A DNA stretch of 64,000 nt from JADFJB01 sp964464595 (GTDB lineage Bacteria > Zhuqueibacterota > JdFR-76 > DREG01). The notes beneath the pieces were generated by a model that worked only from the letters and a program-made list of their open reading frames with translations, made no database searches and had not been told where the DNA came from. The DNA lies in contig CAYXGW010000011.1 in assembly GCA_964464595.1 (NCBI GenBank), positions 16,812 to 80,811 of the forward strand. Reading direction: 5' to 3'. This document shows, piece after piece, positions 47,825 through 57,250 of the stretch; positions within the stretch are counted from its first letter, which is position 1, and the number at the start of each line of letters is the position of its first letter. Made by a program: the position numbers and the translations under genes.

Positions 47825-48893
47825 GTTTGATCAATATATTTCCAAGCAATTTCTCTACACACTCATTTTTGCAATTGTCATATTCACTATATTTTTTATG
47901 ACAGTCGACCTGGTTGAAAACCTTGATAAATTCATCGATAGGGAAGTACCAAGAAACATAATAATTCAGTATTATATTTACTTTATACCTTACATAATTA
48001 TTTTCATTATACCCATTGCTGTTTTGTTATCCACCCTGTTTTCAGTAGGAACTATGGCTCGCCACAATGAATTAATTGCAATGCAGACCTCAGGGGTCAG
48101 TTTAAATCGAATTGCAACTCCACTGTTGGTACTGGGATTCGTCATTAGTTTGTTGATGATTCTTTTTACGGAATACGTTATGCCGCCGGCCAGCCAAAAG
48201 AAATTTACCATAAAACGCAAATATCTCGACAGAGTATCGGAAAAGATATTCTTACAACAAAATAATATTAATATTTTGCAAGATGAAAATACCAGGGTGT
48301 TTATTTCACATTTTGATAGTAAAGAGAACACCGCTCATGATGTAATGATTCAGGAGTATAAACAAGGAAGCCTGGTTAAACGTGTTGATACAAAGAAGAT
48401 GCACTGGCAAAACGGCCAGTGGATAATGGAAGAAGGTATTACCAGGGTTTTCACCAAGGACACTGAGCTAATCGCTCCATTTGAAACCCAGGAAGTCAGT
48501 AATTTTGACATTGACCCTACGGAATTAGGTAAAGTTCAAAAAAAACCTGATGAGATGAACCACAATGAACTTCGAAAATTTATTCGAAGGGTTGAAAGAA
48601 ACGGCGCTGATACTACCAAATGGCTGGTAGATTTACACATGAAATTTTCATTCCCTTTTTCCAGTTTCGTGATCGTGCTATTTGGTATTCCATTGGCTGC
48701 TTCAGGTAAAAGAAGCGGAAAAGCTCTTGGATTTGGGATAAGCCTGGGGGTTTGCTTCTTGTTCTTTGGGTTGGTAAAAATGTTGCAAACTTTAGGTTAT
48801 AATGGCATTTTACATCCGGTTTTGGCGAGCTGGGGAAGCAATATCATCATTGCAGGTGTAGGGTTTCTTTTGATGGCAACAACTAGAAAATAA
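47817..48893 (+). CDS. lptG: LPS export permease LptG (YjgP/YjgQ family)
   Basis: 358 aa, normal length. It has six membrane helices and the family segment RHNELIAMQTSGVSLNRIA. The C-terminal helices include FSFPFSSFVIVLFGIPLAAS. It overlaps lptF by 8 bases, so the two subunits are made together. Assignment as G and not F rests on order and length. Confidence 0.9.
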   Translation: MNKFDQYISKQFLYTLIFAIVIFTIFFMTVDLVENLDKFIDREVPRNIIIQYYIYFIPYIIIFIIPIAVLLSTLFSVGTMARHNELIAMQTSGVSLNRIATPLLVLGFVISLLMILFTEYVMPPASQKKFTIKRKYLDRVSEKIFLQQNNINILQDENTRVFISHFDSKENTAHDVMIQEYKQGSLVKRVDTKKMHWQNGQWIMEEGITRVFTKDTELIAPFETQEVSNFDIDPTELGKVQKKPDEMNHNELRKFIRRVERNGADTTKWLVDLHMKFSFPFSSFVIVLFGIPLAASGKRSGKALGFGISLGVCFLFFGLVKMLQTLGYNGILHPVLASWGSNIIIAGVGFLLMATTRK

Positions 48894-49126
48894 AATCTAC
48901 GAAACTGGCAGGTTTTTGTTGAGAAATCGATATTCCAAAATGGAAATTTGAAAATCTGTTAGAATATTTCAGAAATGAATCAAACAGACAAGAAAACATT
49001 ACTTTTACTAAATATTTAAATTTGGATTTAAGACATTTGTTCCGGTTTTTGAAATTCGGATATAGGAATTAAGCGATTAGGTATATTGACAAAAAATTGT
49101 CGATGAAGACATTGTAAATATCTAAA

Positions 49127-49156
49127 ATAAAAAAGGCCTGTCCGAAGACAGACCTT
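49127..49156 (-). terminator. Rho-independent terminator of the PorV-like locus
   Basis: AAGGCCTGTC, loop CGAA, GACAGACCTT (one mismatch). The A-rich flank on the plus strand gives a T tract after the stem on the minus strand. It lies just past the 3' end of the gene at 49190. It lies 230 bases beyond the end of lptG on the opposite strand. Confidence 0.8.
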
Positions 49157-49189
49157 CCGTTGGGAGGGAGGAAGCTTTTAGAAAATCTA

Positions 49190-50443
49190 TTAAAAAATAA
49201 ATGCAGTCGAAAGCGCCAATCCTATTGTTTTTGCTTTTGATGGTACAAATCCACCACCAATACTGATTCCCGCGTCTATATGAATAAATCCCAATTTAAG
49301 ACCAAATCCCGTTGATGTTAAAACTCCATTTCTACCTCCGAAGCCAATACCAAAACGCAATGGAAAAAAACCAATCCCGCTCCATTCGGTTCCAAATCCG
49401 AAATAAGGTTTGGTTGTAACTCCTGGTCTCTCCGAAAATCCCTGGTGATAGTCGAAGGCAATCAGAAAACTACTTCCTTGTCTCGCAATCCCAAATTGAA
49501 TTTCACCTGGCAATGTTGTAGAAAACGGATCGATAGCCACTGTTCGGTCACCATGGATGATAACCGAATCTTTGTCAGAAGAGTTTTCCACATTCACAGC
49601 GCCGTCCGTATAAAAATAAGCTTCAAATTGCTCCGTATTTTTATCCCAATTTATATTGCTGAAGACATTCTTTAATGAAAGGCCGAATGTCCATTTCTCC
49701 TGCTGTGCTGCAAATCCGATATCGCCTGAAAATCCGGATCCGCCTTGTGCGTAGCGAACTTTAACATTTCCTTCGCCCTGGCTTTCAAAACCGTTATAAA
49801 ACTCACCGCTGGATTCTACTACATTGCTGTATCCTAACCCAATCAAATAATTAAAATTGGCACCAAAGTACAATTTGTTAAACAAAAACTTTCCGAGTGG
49901 AAATGCAACTGAGGTTGTTACACTGGTATATCCAAACGCCTCACCTGCATTATCACCGATATCATAACTTTCATTCCATCGAATTCCCTCTAGAAAAAGA
50001 CGAAAGTAATCCTTTGATATGTCAAGATTGGAAGCGACTTTTGCGGAAACAGTCAATGCAAAATAACCCACAGCAAATCCGACAGCTTGAGCATCAGAAA
50101 TCACATCTAGATTCAGCCCATCTTCCGGGACAGTGGCAAGAATTGTTTGTATATCTGCGGATGAAAGATATTGACCGACATAAGCGTCATAATGTTTTTT
50201 TTAAAAGCTGTTGTTTCTTACATTCAATCCTGCGCCCACAAGTCCAAGGGCAAAAGGCGGCCGGTCGTTAAGAGCTAAATTGGCAGGATTCCAAAGCGGT
50301 GCGGCTAAACCCCGAGCTACCGCTGTATACATCTGGCCCATTCCCAAACTACGTGCGTTGGCATAATTTTGTGCTTCGGAGCTTACTGTCCAGGACATAG
50401 CATAAAAGAGAACAAAGATGGTGATTTTATTAAATTTTTTCAT
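49190..50443 (-). pseudogene. PorV/DUF5723-like outer-membrane protein interrupted by an in-frame stop
   Basis: A signal peptide and the family start ARSLGMGQMYTAVARGLAAPLWNPANLAL run from 50443 to a TAA at 50201-50203. In the same frame the sequence goes on as KKHYDAYVGQYLSSADIQTI and then a full barrel to 49190 (417 sense codons in all if the stop is ignored). The stop lies in TTTTAAAAAAAACAT: one A-to-T change in an AAA codon would create it. TAA ends other genes here, so it is a real stop. Either a recent pseudogene, a sequence error, or two polypeptides with restart at a GTG (50104). Confidence 0.78.
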
Positions 50444-50451
50444 AATTAAAA

Positions 50452-52497
50452 TTATTTCTCCTCTGGATCGACATGATATTTAAACTCACAATAGGCTTTA
50501 ATATTTATAAAATCATCCGCATAAATTCGGACAATTTCACCACCGCTGCCTGGCAGATTCAAAGAAAATCCGATAAATATTTCATCGTTAGCAAACAAAG
50601 CAATCTGCTGTTGAGTAAGTTCTACAAGAATATCACTAACGACAGCTTCGACGCCATTTCCCCCGGAAATTCGGGCCGGCTCCAGCGACAACGGCCCAAT
50701 CGTTAATTCCGGGTTGGTATATACACTGGTATCCCGGCTGCTCATAACAAAGGAAAAATCCACACCTAAGGGAATTCGGTTAGAAATCTGTGCCACTAGT
50801 TTTCCGCTTAATACATTATCCCGTAGTTCATCCTGTACATCGGTATCTATTTCCACTGTCTCAACGTCTATCTCTACTGACTGAGATGGAAAGCTTAAAC
50901 TTAACGGTGCCGAAATAATTACTGTAGTTTCGATAAAATCCGTGCTTCTGATCACTGATTCAGTAATACCGTCACCAATAGTCGCCACACCACTAACGAT
51001 GATCTTATTAGGGACTATGTTGACTAAATCAAGGATGTTACTGTTGGTTTTGTCTAAAATAATGGAAGTAGGTACCGGACCGCCATTGGCCGGCGCTATT
51101 TGTTGACTAACATGAACATCTACGGATTGGCCGGTATTTTCATTGACACCTGTAATCATGATATCCGGATATATGGGAAAACCAATACCGTTGTTGATAA
51201 CTAATTCCAACCTTCCTGCTTCGAATTGCAGGCCTACGATATCATCCGGTAAATCAAATCTCTCTTCCACCGTATCCAGAGTGATGTGTATATTGTCCAG
51301 CCGTCCCCTGATTTCAGAGAACGATAAATTGGCCAGTCTTACACTGAGATCGATTGCATCTTCACTCGTTATTGTAATGATATTTCCTTCGGAACCCAAC
51401 ACCCTGGCATTCCAGCTAAAATGCGTTACAGAACCATCCTGGTTTCGTCCCGGATTAAATGTATACCCGGATAAATTAATAATTTCTGAAACAGTTTGAG
51501 CGGACAATAAATTAATATTGACTTCGGCAGGATTTCCGAAAGGATCTACAAAATCATGCAGGAAAATATCCAAATCGATATTTATAGGGATATCGTTGGA
51601 AATATCAAATCTGAAGAGGCCCGTTGCTATCGATGCACTTGAAACCAAAATTGAGTCGCCAAGCACCAGACTATCTGAGCCGATAAACTCCTGTGGTTCC
51701 ACAATAGCCTGGGCTTCAATAGCAACAATTTCTGAGATAAGTACCTGGACATCGATACCGTCCGTGTTTGCTTTGATTTCAACTGGCTGGCCGCCACTTC
51801 CGGAAGAACCACCGGTCAAAAAGACTTTGATATCAGCCGGAATACGAACACCTGCTAAATCCGTAAATGCAACAGCCGAAGTCGCTGGTTGAATTTCGGA
51901 ATCGAACAATATGTTGAAAAGCAACTCATTAGTACTTTGGGATCTTGCCTGAATTTCTAGCCCTGGAGATAAGGTTACAGGTAACCTGTTATTAATTGTA
52001 ATTTGAATGCTCCCGGATCCAATAAGTACAGATGCGAATGTATCAAAATCAGGAAGCGAAATACCAACATTGTCGTAGCCGAATTCCCCAACTTGCGTTA
52101 CTTGTCCGTCCAATATGTAAGCCGCCGGATAGACCTGGCCGAAAGTCATTGATGCAGCTTGAACGCCCGGGGATGGAACTTTGAATTGACCTAACGATGA
52201 AGAAAATGATTCATTCAAATCGGCTACTTTCAACTGATCACCTATTTCGTAACGACTAAATTCCTCTTCAAATTCAAAATTAACCAAGCCGCTTTCCCCT
52301 TCTGCCAGGTATTGGGTATCTTCAATCAACTCTTCAACAGTGATTACCCGATTGATCAATGGAATAGCAAGCGTTACATCCCAGGTTGGAGCCGAGGGCT
52401 CTTTGAATGAACAGGATACCGTAAACAGGGAAACGGCTAAAACTGAAATAAATGATATGAAATATAAGAATTTATTAAAATTAATAGATTGGTTCAT
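50452..52497 (-). CDS. large surface/periplasmic lipoprotein of unknown function
   Basis: About 681 aa from the ATG at 52497, which has AGAGGCGGAA before it. The lipobox FTVSCS places the lipid Cys at 29. The mature part consists of repeated beta-sandwich-like segments with LEA-like patterns (PVTLSPGLEIQARSQ, NNGIGFPIYPDIMITGVN, NRIPLGVDFSF). I know no named family for it. It is 8 bases upstream of the PorV-like gene, so they probably work together at the outer membrane. Confidence 0.7.
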   Translation of the reverse strand: MNQSINFNKFLYFISFISVLAVSLFTVSCSFKEPSAPTWDVTLAIPLINRVITVEELIEDTQYLAEGESGLVNFEFEEEFSRYEIGDQLKVADLNESFSSSLGQFKVPSPGVQAASMTFGQVYPAAYILDGQVTQVGEFGYDNVGISLPDFDTFASVLIGSGSIQITINNRLPVTLSPGLEIQARSQSTNELLFNILFDSEIQPATSAVAFTDLAGVRIPADIKVFLTGGSSGSGGQPVEIKANTDGIDVQVLISEIVAIEAQAIVEPQEFIGSDSLVLGDSILVSSASIATGLFRFDISNDIPINIDLDIFLHDFVDPFGNPAEVNINLLSAQTVSEIINLSGYTFNPGRNQDGSVTHFSWNARVLGSEGNIITITSEDAIDLSVRLANLSFSEIRGRLDNIHITLDTVEERFDLPDDIVGLQFEAGRLELVINNGIGFPIYPDIMITGVNENTGQSVDVHVSQQIAPANGGPVPTSIILDKTNSNILDLVNIVPNKIIVSGVATIGDGITESVIRSTDFIETTVIISAPLSLSFPSQSVEIDVETVEIDTDVQDELRDNVLSGKLVAQISNRIPLGVDFSFVMSSRDTSVYTNPELTIGPLSLEPARISGGNGVEAVVSDILVELTQQQIALFANDEIFIGFSLNLPGSGGEIVRIYADDFINIKAYCEFKYHVDPEEK

Positions 52498-52548
52498 TTC
52501 CGCCTCTTTTTGTATCTTGTTTAAAAATTCGTTATTATTTTCGGTCAA

Positions 52549-52932
52549 ATTATTGAAAGAATGAGTTCCGGATTTATATGAAGGGTGTATGGGCGAATTT
52601 TGTATCGATTGGGAACAAATTTCAGGAACATGGTCGCAGCAGTTTTTTGGGATTGAGTTTGTGGTAGTGTATGATTTTGATGGAAATGGCTTTAATGATA
52701 ATTGGGAATTGCCAATGGCACCAAAAGTTTGAATCGCTTTTATTGAACCACGTCGTTGACGATGTGATCATAAACCGGAAAATTATCTGGCCATATTTAT
52801 CCCAGTGTTGAGAAATCCAAAGTTAATGGTTTTCTTAAGATTTTATTATTTTTAAGAGTTGAATTCCTCAAATTTAAGTTGCTACAGCCATTTATTTATT
52901 CGTAAGTCTTCGCCTGTTAGAAATAATTCCTT
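52549..52932. other. intergenic region with a possible gene relic
   Basis: 384 bases without an intact gene. On the plus strand 52589-52732 reads 47 codons from ATG to TGA and includes VVYDFDGNGFNDNWELPMAP, which looks like part of a Ca2+-binding secreted protein. After the stop another frame continues ESLLLNHVVDDVIINRK. This may be the decayed end of a gene from elsewhere. Confidence 0.35.
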
Positions 52933-54936
52933 TCAAAACTTCGCATCCAATTGAAGCGAAATATCATGTCGAACAGGTGAAAATATAGTGTCCAAGCCAC
53001 TACCGATTGTTTCCCGGTCTTCATATCGGGTGCTGGCATATTTAGCAGAAACAATGAAATTTTTTGATAACCTCAATTTACTGAAAACGTACCAACGGAC
53101 ACCGCGGCCGAATAGCAGCTTATTGGCAAGAACGCCGGGGACACTCTGTTCAAATTGATATAGACGGGCATCGAATGATTGTGTATTGAAAAAAGTGAAC
53201 CGGGTGCCGCCGGTCAGGAAACTTTTTGGTGCTGATTTTCTCATCTCCCAATAAATGATCCAGCCCTTATCTCTTTGATTTTTAATCAAATTATGAATTG
53301 AAGAAGCCACATTGTAACGAACAGCCTCAATCCTGGCCGCCATTTCCAGACCTTTCTGAATTTTATATTGCAGGTGCAGTCGCAAGCGTTTTTTAGCAAA
53401 TGGCAACAGAGCTTTTCCGAAAAGAGGCGATGCTGCCAGTATTGATTCATCAGAAGTTTTGGTCTCGTGTGTATAGCGCAGGTAGAATCGAAAAGACGGA
53501 TTTATTTTTTGATGCCATTCAAAATAGGAATCCGATCCGACCTGTGGTAACCTTGTATTGAATGTTTTCCATTGGGTTTTGAATTGGTCAAACCAGATTG
53601 TAAAAGTAGCCGTTTTGATTGGGCGATATTTCATCGCAATGTACCACCCAGTCTCATTGTTGGTACCATCTCGCTCACCGAAACCATGGGCATAAGGATT
53701 GTCATAACGCGGTGAATAATTTCTATAAAGTCCCAGAATCTTCATGTTGGACCATTCCTTCATCCCGCCAAAGATAATGGCGCCATCTCCGTTTTCATTC
53801 CAGGCAACTTCGGCAAAATAAGCTCCATTTTCGAAATCACCGCGAAGATTTATTGCCATAACAGTTAGATTACTACCGGCAAGGTTAAACGCCTTCGGTT
53901 CATTTGAGTTTTTGGTAATTTCGGGATCAAATTCTGTTTTAAACGCAACAAGTTGAATTTGAAAACCATCACGCCATCTATATCCTAACAGCCCGCCCAA
54001 CATCCGGATCCGGGCATTATCCAGCTTTCCTTTTTCCGTTTCTGTTCTATGAAGTCCGGTTTGGACAAAACTGGATAATTCACCGGAACCCGTCAAACCG
54101 GCATCTACTTTGATATCAGACATCCAGCCGGCTGCTTGTAAAGCTCCAAAATTTTTCTTAATTGCGATTCCTTGAAAATAATCAACTTCGAAGGCAGAGT
54201 AATGAAGCCGAAAGGTCCGGTTGCTTCGGCGAGTAGCATAAAAAGGCGCCGAGCCTTTTCGAATTGAAAATGGCGACCAAATGGCCAATCCCAACCCAAT
54301 ATTCAATGTGTAATTGCCTAAAACCAGTCTCCCCGATTTGCCCCAGGTTTTTTCAAGCCCGATTACTTTGTGGTCGACCATGGAAGACTCGCCGCTATCT
54401 TTTTCCAGCACCGCTCCAATTTGAATTTCGTTGTACCACAAACGGTATCTCTGGTATAGTTTTACCGGCCCGCCTGAAAATTTATCTTCCAGGAATCCTT
54501 TAGATTCTTCTAATGGCCTGCTCAAACGAATCCGCATATCTCCTTTCAAAATTCGAGGCTTGATAGGTTTGACAGTTAAAAACTGTGAAACCCAGTTCCA
54601 GATATCTTCTTCCATTCTCAATAAATTTTTTACTTGCCCCAGTGATGAAAAGGGTTGTTTCTTTCTTTTGCTCAAAACTTGATTTACACTTTTTGGCGGA
54701 AATCCCGGAATCATAAGCATTTCCATTTTTGTAGCTTTATTCAGATCAAGGGGATTTTCAAGCCAATCTTCCAATTGTTCCAACAGCTCAGTTTGGTCTT
54801 CGTCGTCGGTAATCAGTTCAAGATAACGCTCTAGTTCGATTGAATTTATTTGAGCTGACGAAATATTATTTTCTATCAAAAAAATAAATAACTGAATCAA
54901 ACAAAAAACAAGACATAATCTGATCATTTTCCCCAA
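52933..54936 (-). CDS. helix-hairpin-helix plus outer-membrane barrel protein
   Basis: 667 aa. A signal peptide (about 1-30) is followed by a helix-hairpin-helix region (about 50-110; NPLDLNKATKMEMLMIPGFP) similar to ComEA. A long beta-barrel-like part with alternating aromatic residues ends in Phe (LQLDAKF). This combination is seen in FCB genomes and may anchor DNA or polysaccharide at the outer membrane. That role is a guess. It probably belongs with the barrel genes around it. Confidence 0.72.
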   Translation of the reverse strand: MGKMIRLCLVFCLIQLFIFLIENNISSAQINSIELERYLELITDDEDQTELLEQLEDWLENPLDLNKATKMEMLMIPGFPPKSVNQVLSKRKKQPFSSLGQVKNLLRMEEDIWNWVSQFLTVKPIKPRILKGDMRIRLSRPLEESKGFLEDKFSGGPVKLYQRYRLWYNEIQIGAVLEKDSGESSMVDHKVIGLEKTWGKSGRLVLGNYTLNIGLGLAIWSPFSIRKGSAPFYATRRSNRTFRLHYSAFEVDYFQGIAIKKNFGALQAAGWMSDIKVDAGLTGSGELSSFVQTGLHRTETEKGKLDNARIRMLGGLLGYRWRDGFQIQLVAFKTEFDPEITKNSNEPKAFNLAGSNLTVMAINLRGDFENGAYFAEVAWNENGDGAIIFGGMKEWSNMKILGLYRNYSPRYDNPYAHGFGERDGTNNETGWYIAMKYRPIKTATFTIWFDQFKTQWKTFNTRLPQVGSDSYFEWHQKINPSFRFYLRYTHETKTSDESILAASPLFGKALLPFAKKRLRLHLQYKIQKGLEMAARIEAVRYNVASSIHNLIKNQRDKGWIIYWEMRKSAPKSFLTGGTRFTFFNTQSFDARLYQFEQSVPGVLANKLLFGRGVRWYVFSKLRLSKNFIVSAKYASTRYEDRETIGSGLDTIFSPVRHDISLQLDAKF

Positions 54937-55009
54937 TTCTCCTTCATAGTTATTATTTCTTTTTTCATTTTTTGTTGTCCTGATACCATAACCTTGTACC
55001 TTGATTCTC

Positions 55010-55840
55010 TTATTTTATCAGTACCACACTCAAGGCATGTGTGTAGCCTAATTCAATATGATTACTGAAGCCATAATCGATTCTTCCTGCCAGAATTTGA
55101 AGGCTAAATCCACCAGTAAATCGAGATGGATTTCGTGTAATGCCGCATCGCACTTTAATTGATTGATACAAATCCATTTCCACACCGAAGCGGGCTTCCG
55201 GCTCAAAACCAAGTTCGTTGAACACCTCGGTCGCAGCGATGACTCCTGCAACCGGAATAAACTGAATGCCGATTTGGATCGTTTGTGGCAATTTTTCGTT
55301 ACTTTGACCTATAGTAGCTCTACTTATATTTTGAATGGAACCCAGGATACTGGCTAGCGGAGTTGCCGAAAATTTCCAGCCTGCATCGAAAACCAGTGAA
55401 CCGGAAGAACCATAATTTTTAATCGTGATTTGTTGAAATCGAACGGAAAAACCCCAGGCAAAGCGATTGTTTAAAGTATTGGATAAACCGGCTGCAATGG
55501 TTTGTTCGTGATAGGAGTCGAAACCAAAATAGCTGCCACCCAACCCGGCAGTCCAATTGCCAAAACGTTTAGCGCTTGAAATAGCAATGAGTCCTAAATC
55601 CTGTAGATTAAACAAACGTGTATAAAAACTTCCCACACTCCAGTTAAGCGTAGAAGAAAGAGCAACCGGGTTAGAGAAAAATAACAAAGGATCCGGCTGA
55701 TCTATGTAGATCGTATATCCCATGCCAATTTGCCGGACACTAAGTGGCCGGTTCACATCTGCAAAACCACTTTTTACCGGGAAAAGAATAAACCCGGCTA
55801 TGAACAAAATCAATAAAATAGGGTTAGAACATTTTAACAA
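55010..55840 (-). CDS. PorV/PorQ-like outer-membrane protein
   Basis: About 276 aa from a TTG at 55840, with AAGG 8 bases upstream and a good signal peptide (NPILLILFIAGFILFPVKSG). An ATG at 55957 would give 315 aa but would run across the start of the divergent PorD-like gene and its likely promoter, so I prefer the shorter form. The mature start SVRQIGMGYTIYIDQPDPLLFFSNPVAL resembles PorV/PorQ/PorP proteins. Strands follow to the end. It may be part of the type IX surface complex. Confidence 0.65.
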   Translation of the reverse strand: MLKCSNPILLILFIAGFILFPVKSGFADVNRPLSVRQIGMGYTIYIDQPDPLLFFSNPVALSSTLNWSVGSFYTRLFNLQDLGLIAISSAKRFGNWTAGLGGSYFGFDSYHEQTIAAGLSNTLNNRFAWGFSVRFQQITIKNYGSSGSLVFDAGWKFSATPLASILGSIQNISRATIGQSNEKLPQTIQIGIQFIPVAGVIAATEVFNELGFEPEARFGVEMDLYQSIKVRCGITRNPSRFTGGFSLQILAGRIDYGFSNHIELGYTHALSVVLIK

Positions 55841-55847
55841 GAATACC

Positions 55848-55875
55848 TTGACAAATACCTTAATATTGGTAAATT
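55848..55875 (+). promoter_or_regulatory. possible promoter of the PorD-like gene
   Basis: TTGACA at 55848-55853, 16 bases, then TAAATT at 55870-55875, about 30 bases before the ATG at 55906. The match is by eye only. FCB bacteria may use other promoter elements. Confidence 0.3.
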
Positions 55876-55905
55876 TTATACATAGCACAAAAAGGAAGTT
55901 TAAAT

Positions 55906-56760
55906 ATGTTTTTTCGTTCCCTTTTACACGGTTTAATTGTTTTGATTTTGTTTTCATTTTGCCTCCCCTTCGTTAGTTTTGCCCAAAAGGTTAGAGCCGA
56001 GGTAAACGTTGACCTTAGACGATTACCCCTGGAAAAACGCGAAAAATTAGTGAATTTTCAAGATGTTATTTCCCAATACATCAATTCCAATACCTGGTGC
56101 GAAGACATTTATGGTTCCGAACTTTTGATTAAAATTCAAATTCCTTTGCAAGATGCAAGCGTTAGTTATGAGGAACGCTACCGTGGCAATTTGTTGATCT
56201 CCAACAATAGTGATATGCAATTTTATGATAAACGCTGGCATTTTAAATATAACTTTCTGGAACCGCTAGAATTTTATGAAAATCCGACTCATCCGTTTAA
56301 TACGGTCCTGCATTTTTATATAAACATTCTTCTTGGCGGCGAATTCGATAAATACGGAAAATTCGAAGGCTCTCCTTATTATAAGAAAGCGCAGACTTTG
56401 AGCGAACAGGCGCGATTTTCCCAGTTCATCCTGGGTTGGGATGAGCGCCAAATAGTGATTAACGACATTTTGGATAAGAAAAATCAAATTTACCGAGAAG
56501 CGGTTGACTCCTATTTTTTAGGTTTGGCTTATGCAGAAGAAGATTTTTCCCTCACTCGAAAATACTGCAAAGCAGCCATTGATTTATTGAAGAAACAAAT
56601 TGAGGTTAGCCCCCAATATGCTCTACCCGGTCAATTTATTGACGGACACCATATTGAAATCATAAATATTTTCAAAGATACTGACAATTATCGTGGGGTA
56701 TTCGAAACATTGATAAAAATCGACCCCGATCATGAGGATAAATATAAAAAGTATCTTTAA
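55906..56760 (+). CDS. PorD-like (DUF4835) type IX secretion protein
   Basis: 284 aa. A signal peptide (about 1-26, ending VSFAQ) is followed by VRAEVNVDLRRLP and later TVLHFYINILLGGEFDKYGKF and ARFSQFILGWDERQ, the typical pattern of DUF4835. Members are known as PorD, a helper of type IX secretion and gliding in Flavobacteria. AAGGAAG lies before the ATG. It is divergent from the PorV-like gene. With sprA at 40-46 kb it suggests a type IX system. The last ~90 residues are helical (YFLGLAYAEEDFSLTRKYCKAA). Confidence 0.8.
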   Translation: MFFRSLLHGLIVLILFSFCLPFVSFAQKVRAEVNVDLRRLPLEKREKLVNFQDVISQYINSNTWCEDIYGSELLIKIQIPLQDASVSYEERYRGNLLISNNSDMQFYDKRWHFKYNFLEPLEFYENPTHPFNTVLHFYINILLGGEFDKYGKFEGSPYYKKAQTLSEQARFSQFILGWDERQIVINDILDKKNQIYREAVDSYFLGLAYAEEDFSLTRKYCKAAIDLLKKQIEVSPQYALPGQFIDGHHIEIINIFKDTDNYRGVFETLIKIDPDHEDKYKKYL

Positions 56761-56852
56761 TGTAGGGATTTAATTTTTATTTGCAAGGGGAATCTTCGTT
56801 GGGTATTCTTTTTTTTCCTAATCCGGAATTGAACTAATTAATCTAACACCAT

Positions 56853-57020
56853 GACATTGATCTTTACACAGTCTCCAGACTTATTGGATTCAAAGATATA
56901 AAAACTACCCGAATATATGCTAAATTGATTGACAAGAAAAAAGACGAAGCTGATAGATTAACAACCAGAGCTAATGTAGTAACCAGCATAGTTGGACTTT
57001 TAAAGTTTAGTTTTTCTTAA
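56853..57020 (+). pseudogene. tyrosine-recombinase C-terminal relic, left copy
   Basis: An open frame reads DIDLYTVSRLIGFKDIKTTR and then IYAKLIDKKKDEAD, the C-terminal catalytic segment of Bacteroidota-type tyrosine recombinases, including the Tyr (IYAKL). The His before KDIKTT is Phe here. The upstream part of the gene is absent. A copy in the same orientation is at 62242-62496, so it marks the left end of the accessory island. Confidence 0.75.
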
Positions 57021-57063
57021 TTCTGGTATTTCAATTATCAATTATTTATTTAAAGGGGATTTT

Positions 57064-57250
57064 ATGCAAACCTCAAAAAGATCGCAAAATAGAAATTTAA
57101 AATGCAGGAGACAAACCAGGAAAAGGCATTTACAAATGTCTCTTTTGCTTCTCGATGGTAAAATTAGAGGATAATGAGAAATTTCCGGTGTGTGGATATT
57201 GTGAAAAAAGTGGTAAAAGTAAGTATATTAAGGTCGAAAAGGTGAATTGA
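57064..57250 (+). pseudogene. small zinc-ribbon protein, frameshifted
   Basis: The ATG at 57064 has AAGGGGAT before it. The first frame stops after 34 codons. In another frame the sequence reads NAGDKPGKGIYKCLFCFS and then PVCGYCEKSGKSKYI up to 57250. The CxxC...CxxC pairs and the PGKGIYKC start are like small rubredoxin-type zinc ribbons. Removing one A near 57100 joins the two parts. It is probably a decayed passenger of the island. Confidence 0.5.

Noticed and set aside
50201..50203. Reassigned stop codon (TAA read as an amino acid)
   Set aside because: TAA ends many intact genes in this window, for example aspS, so it is a normal stop.
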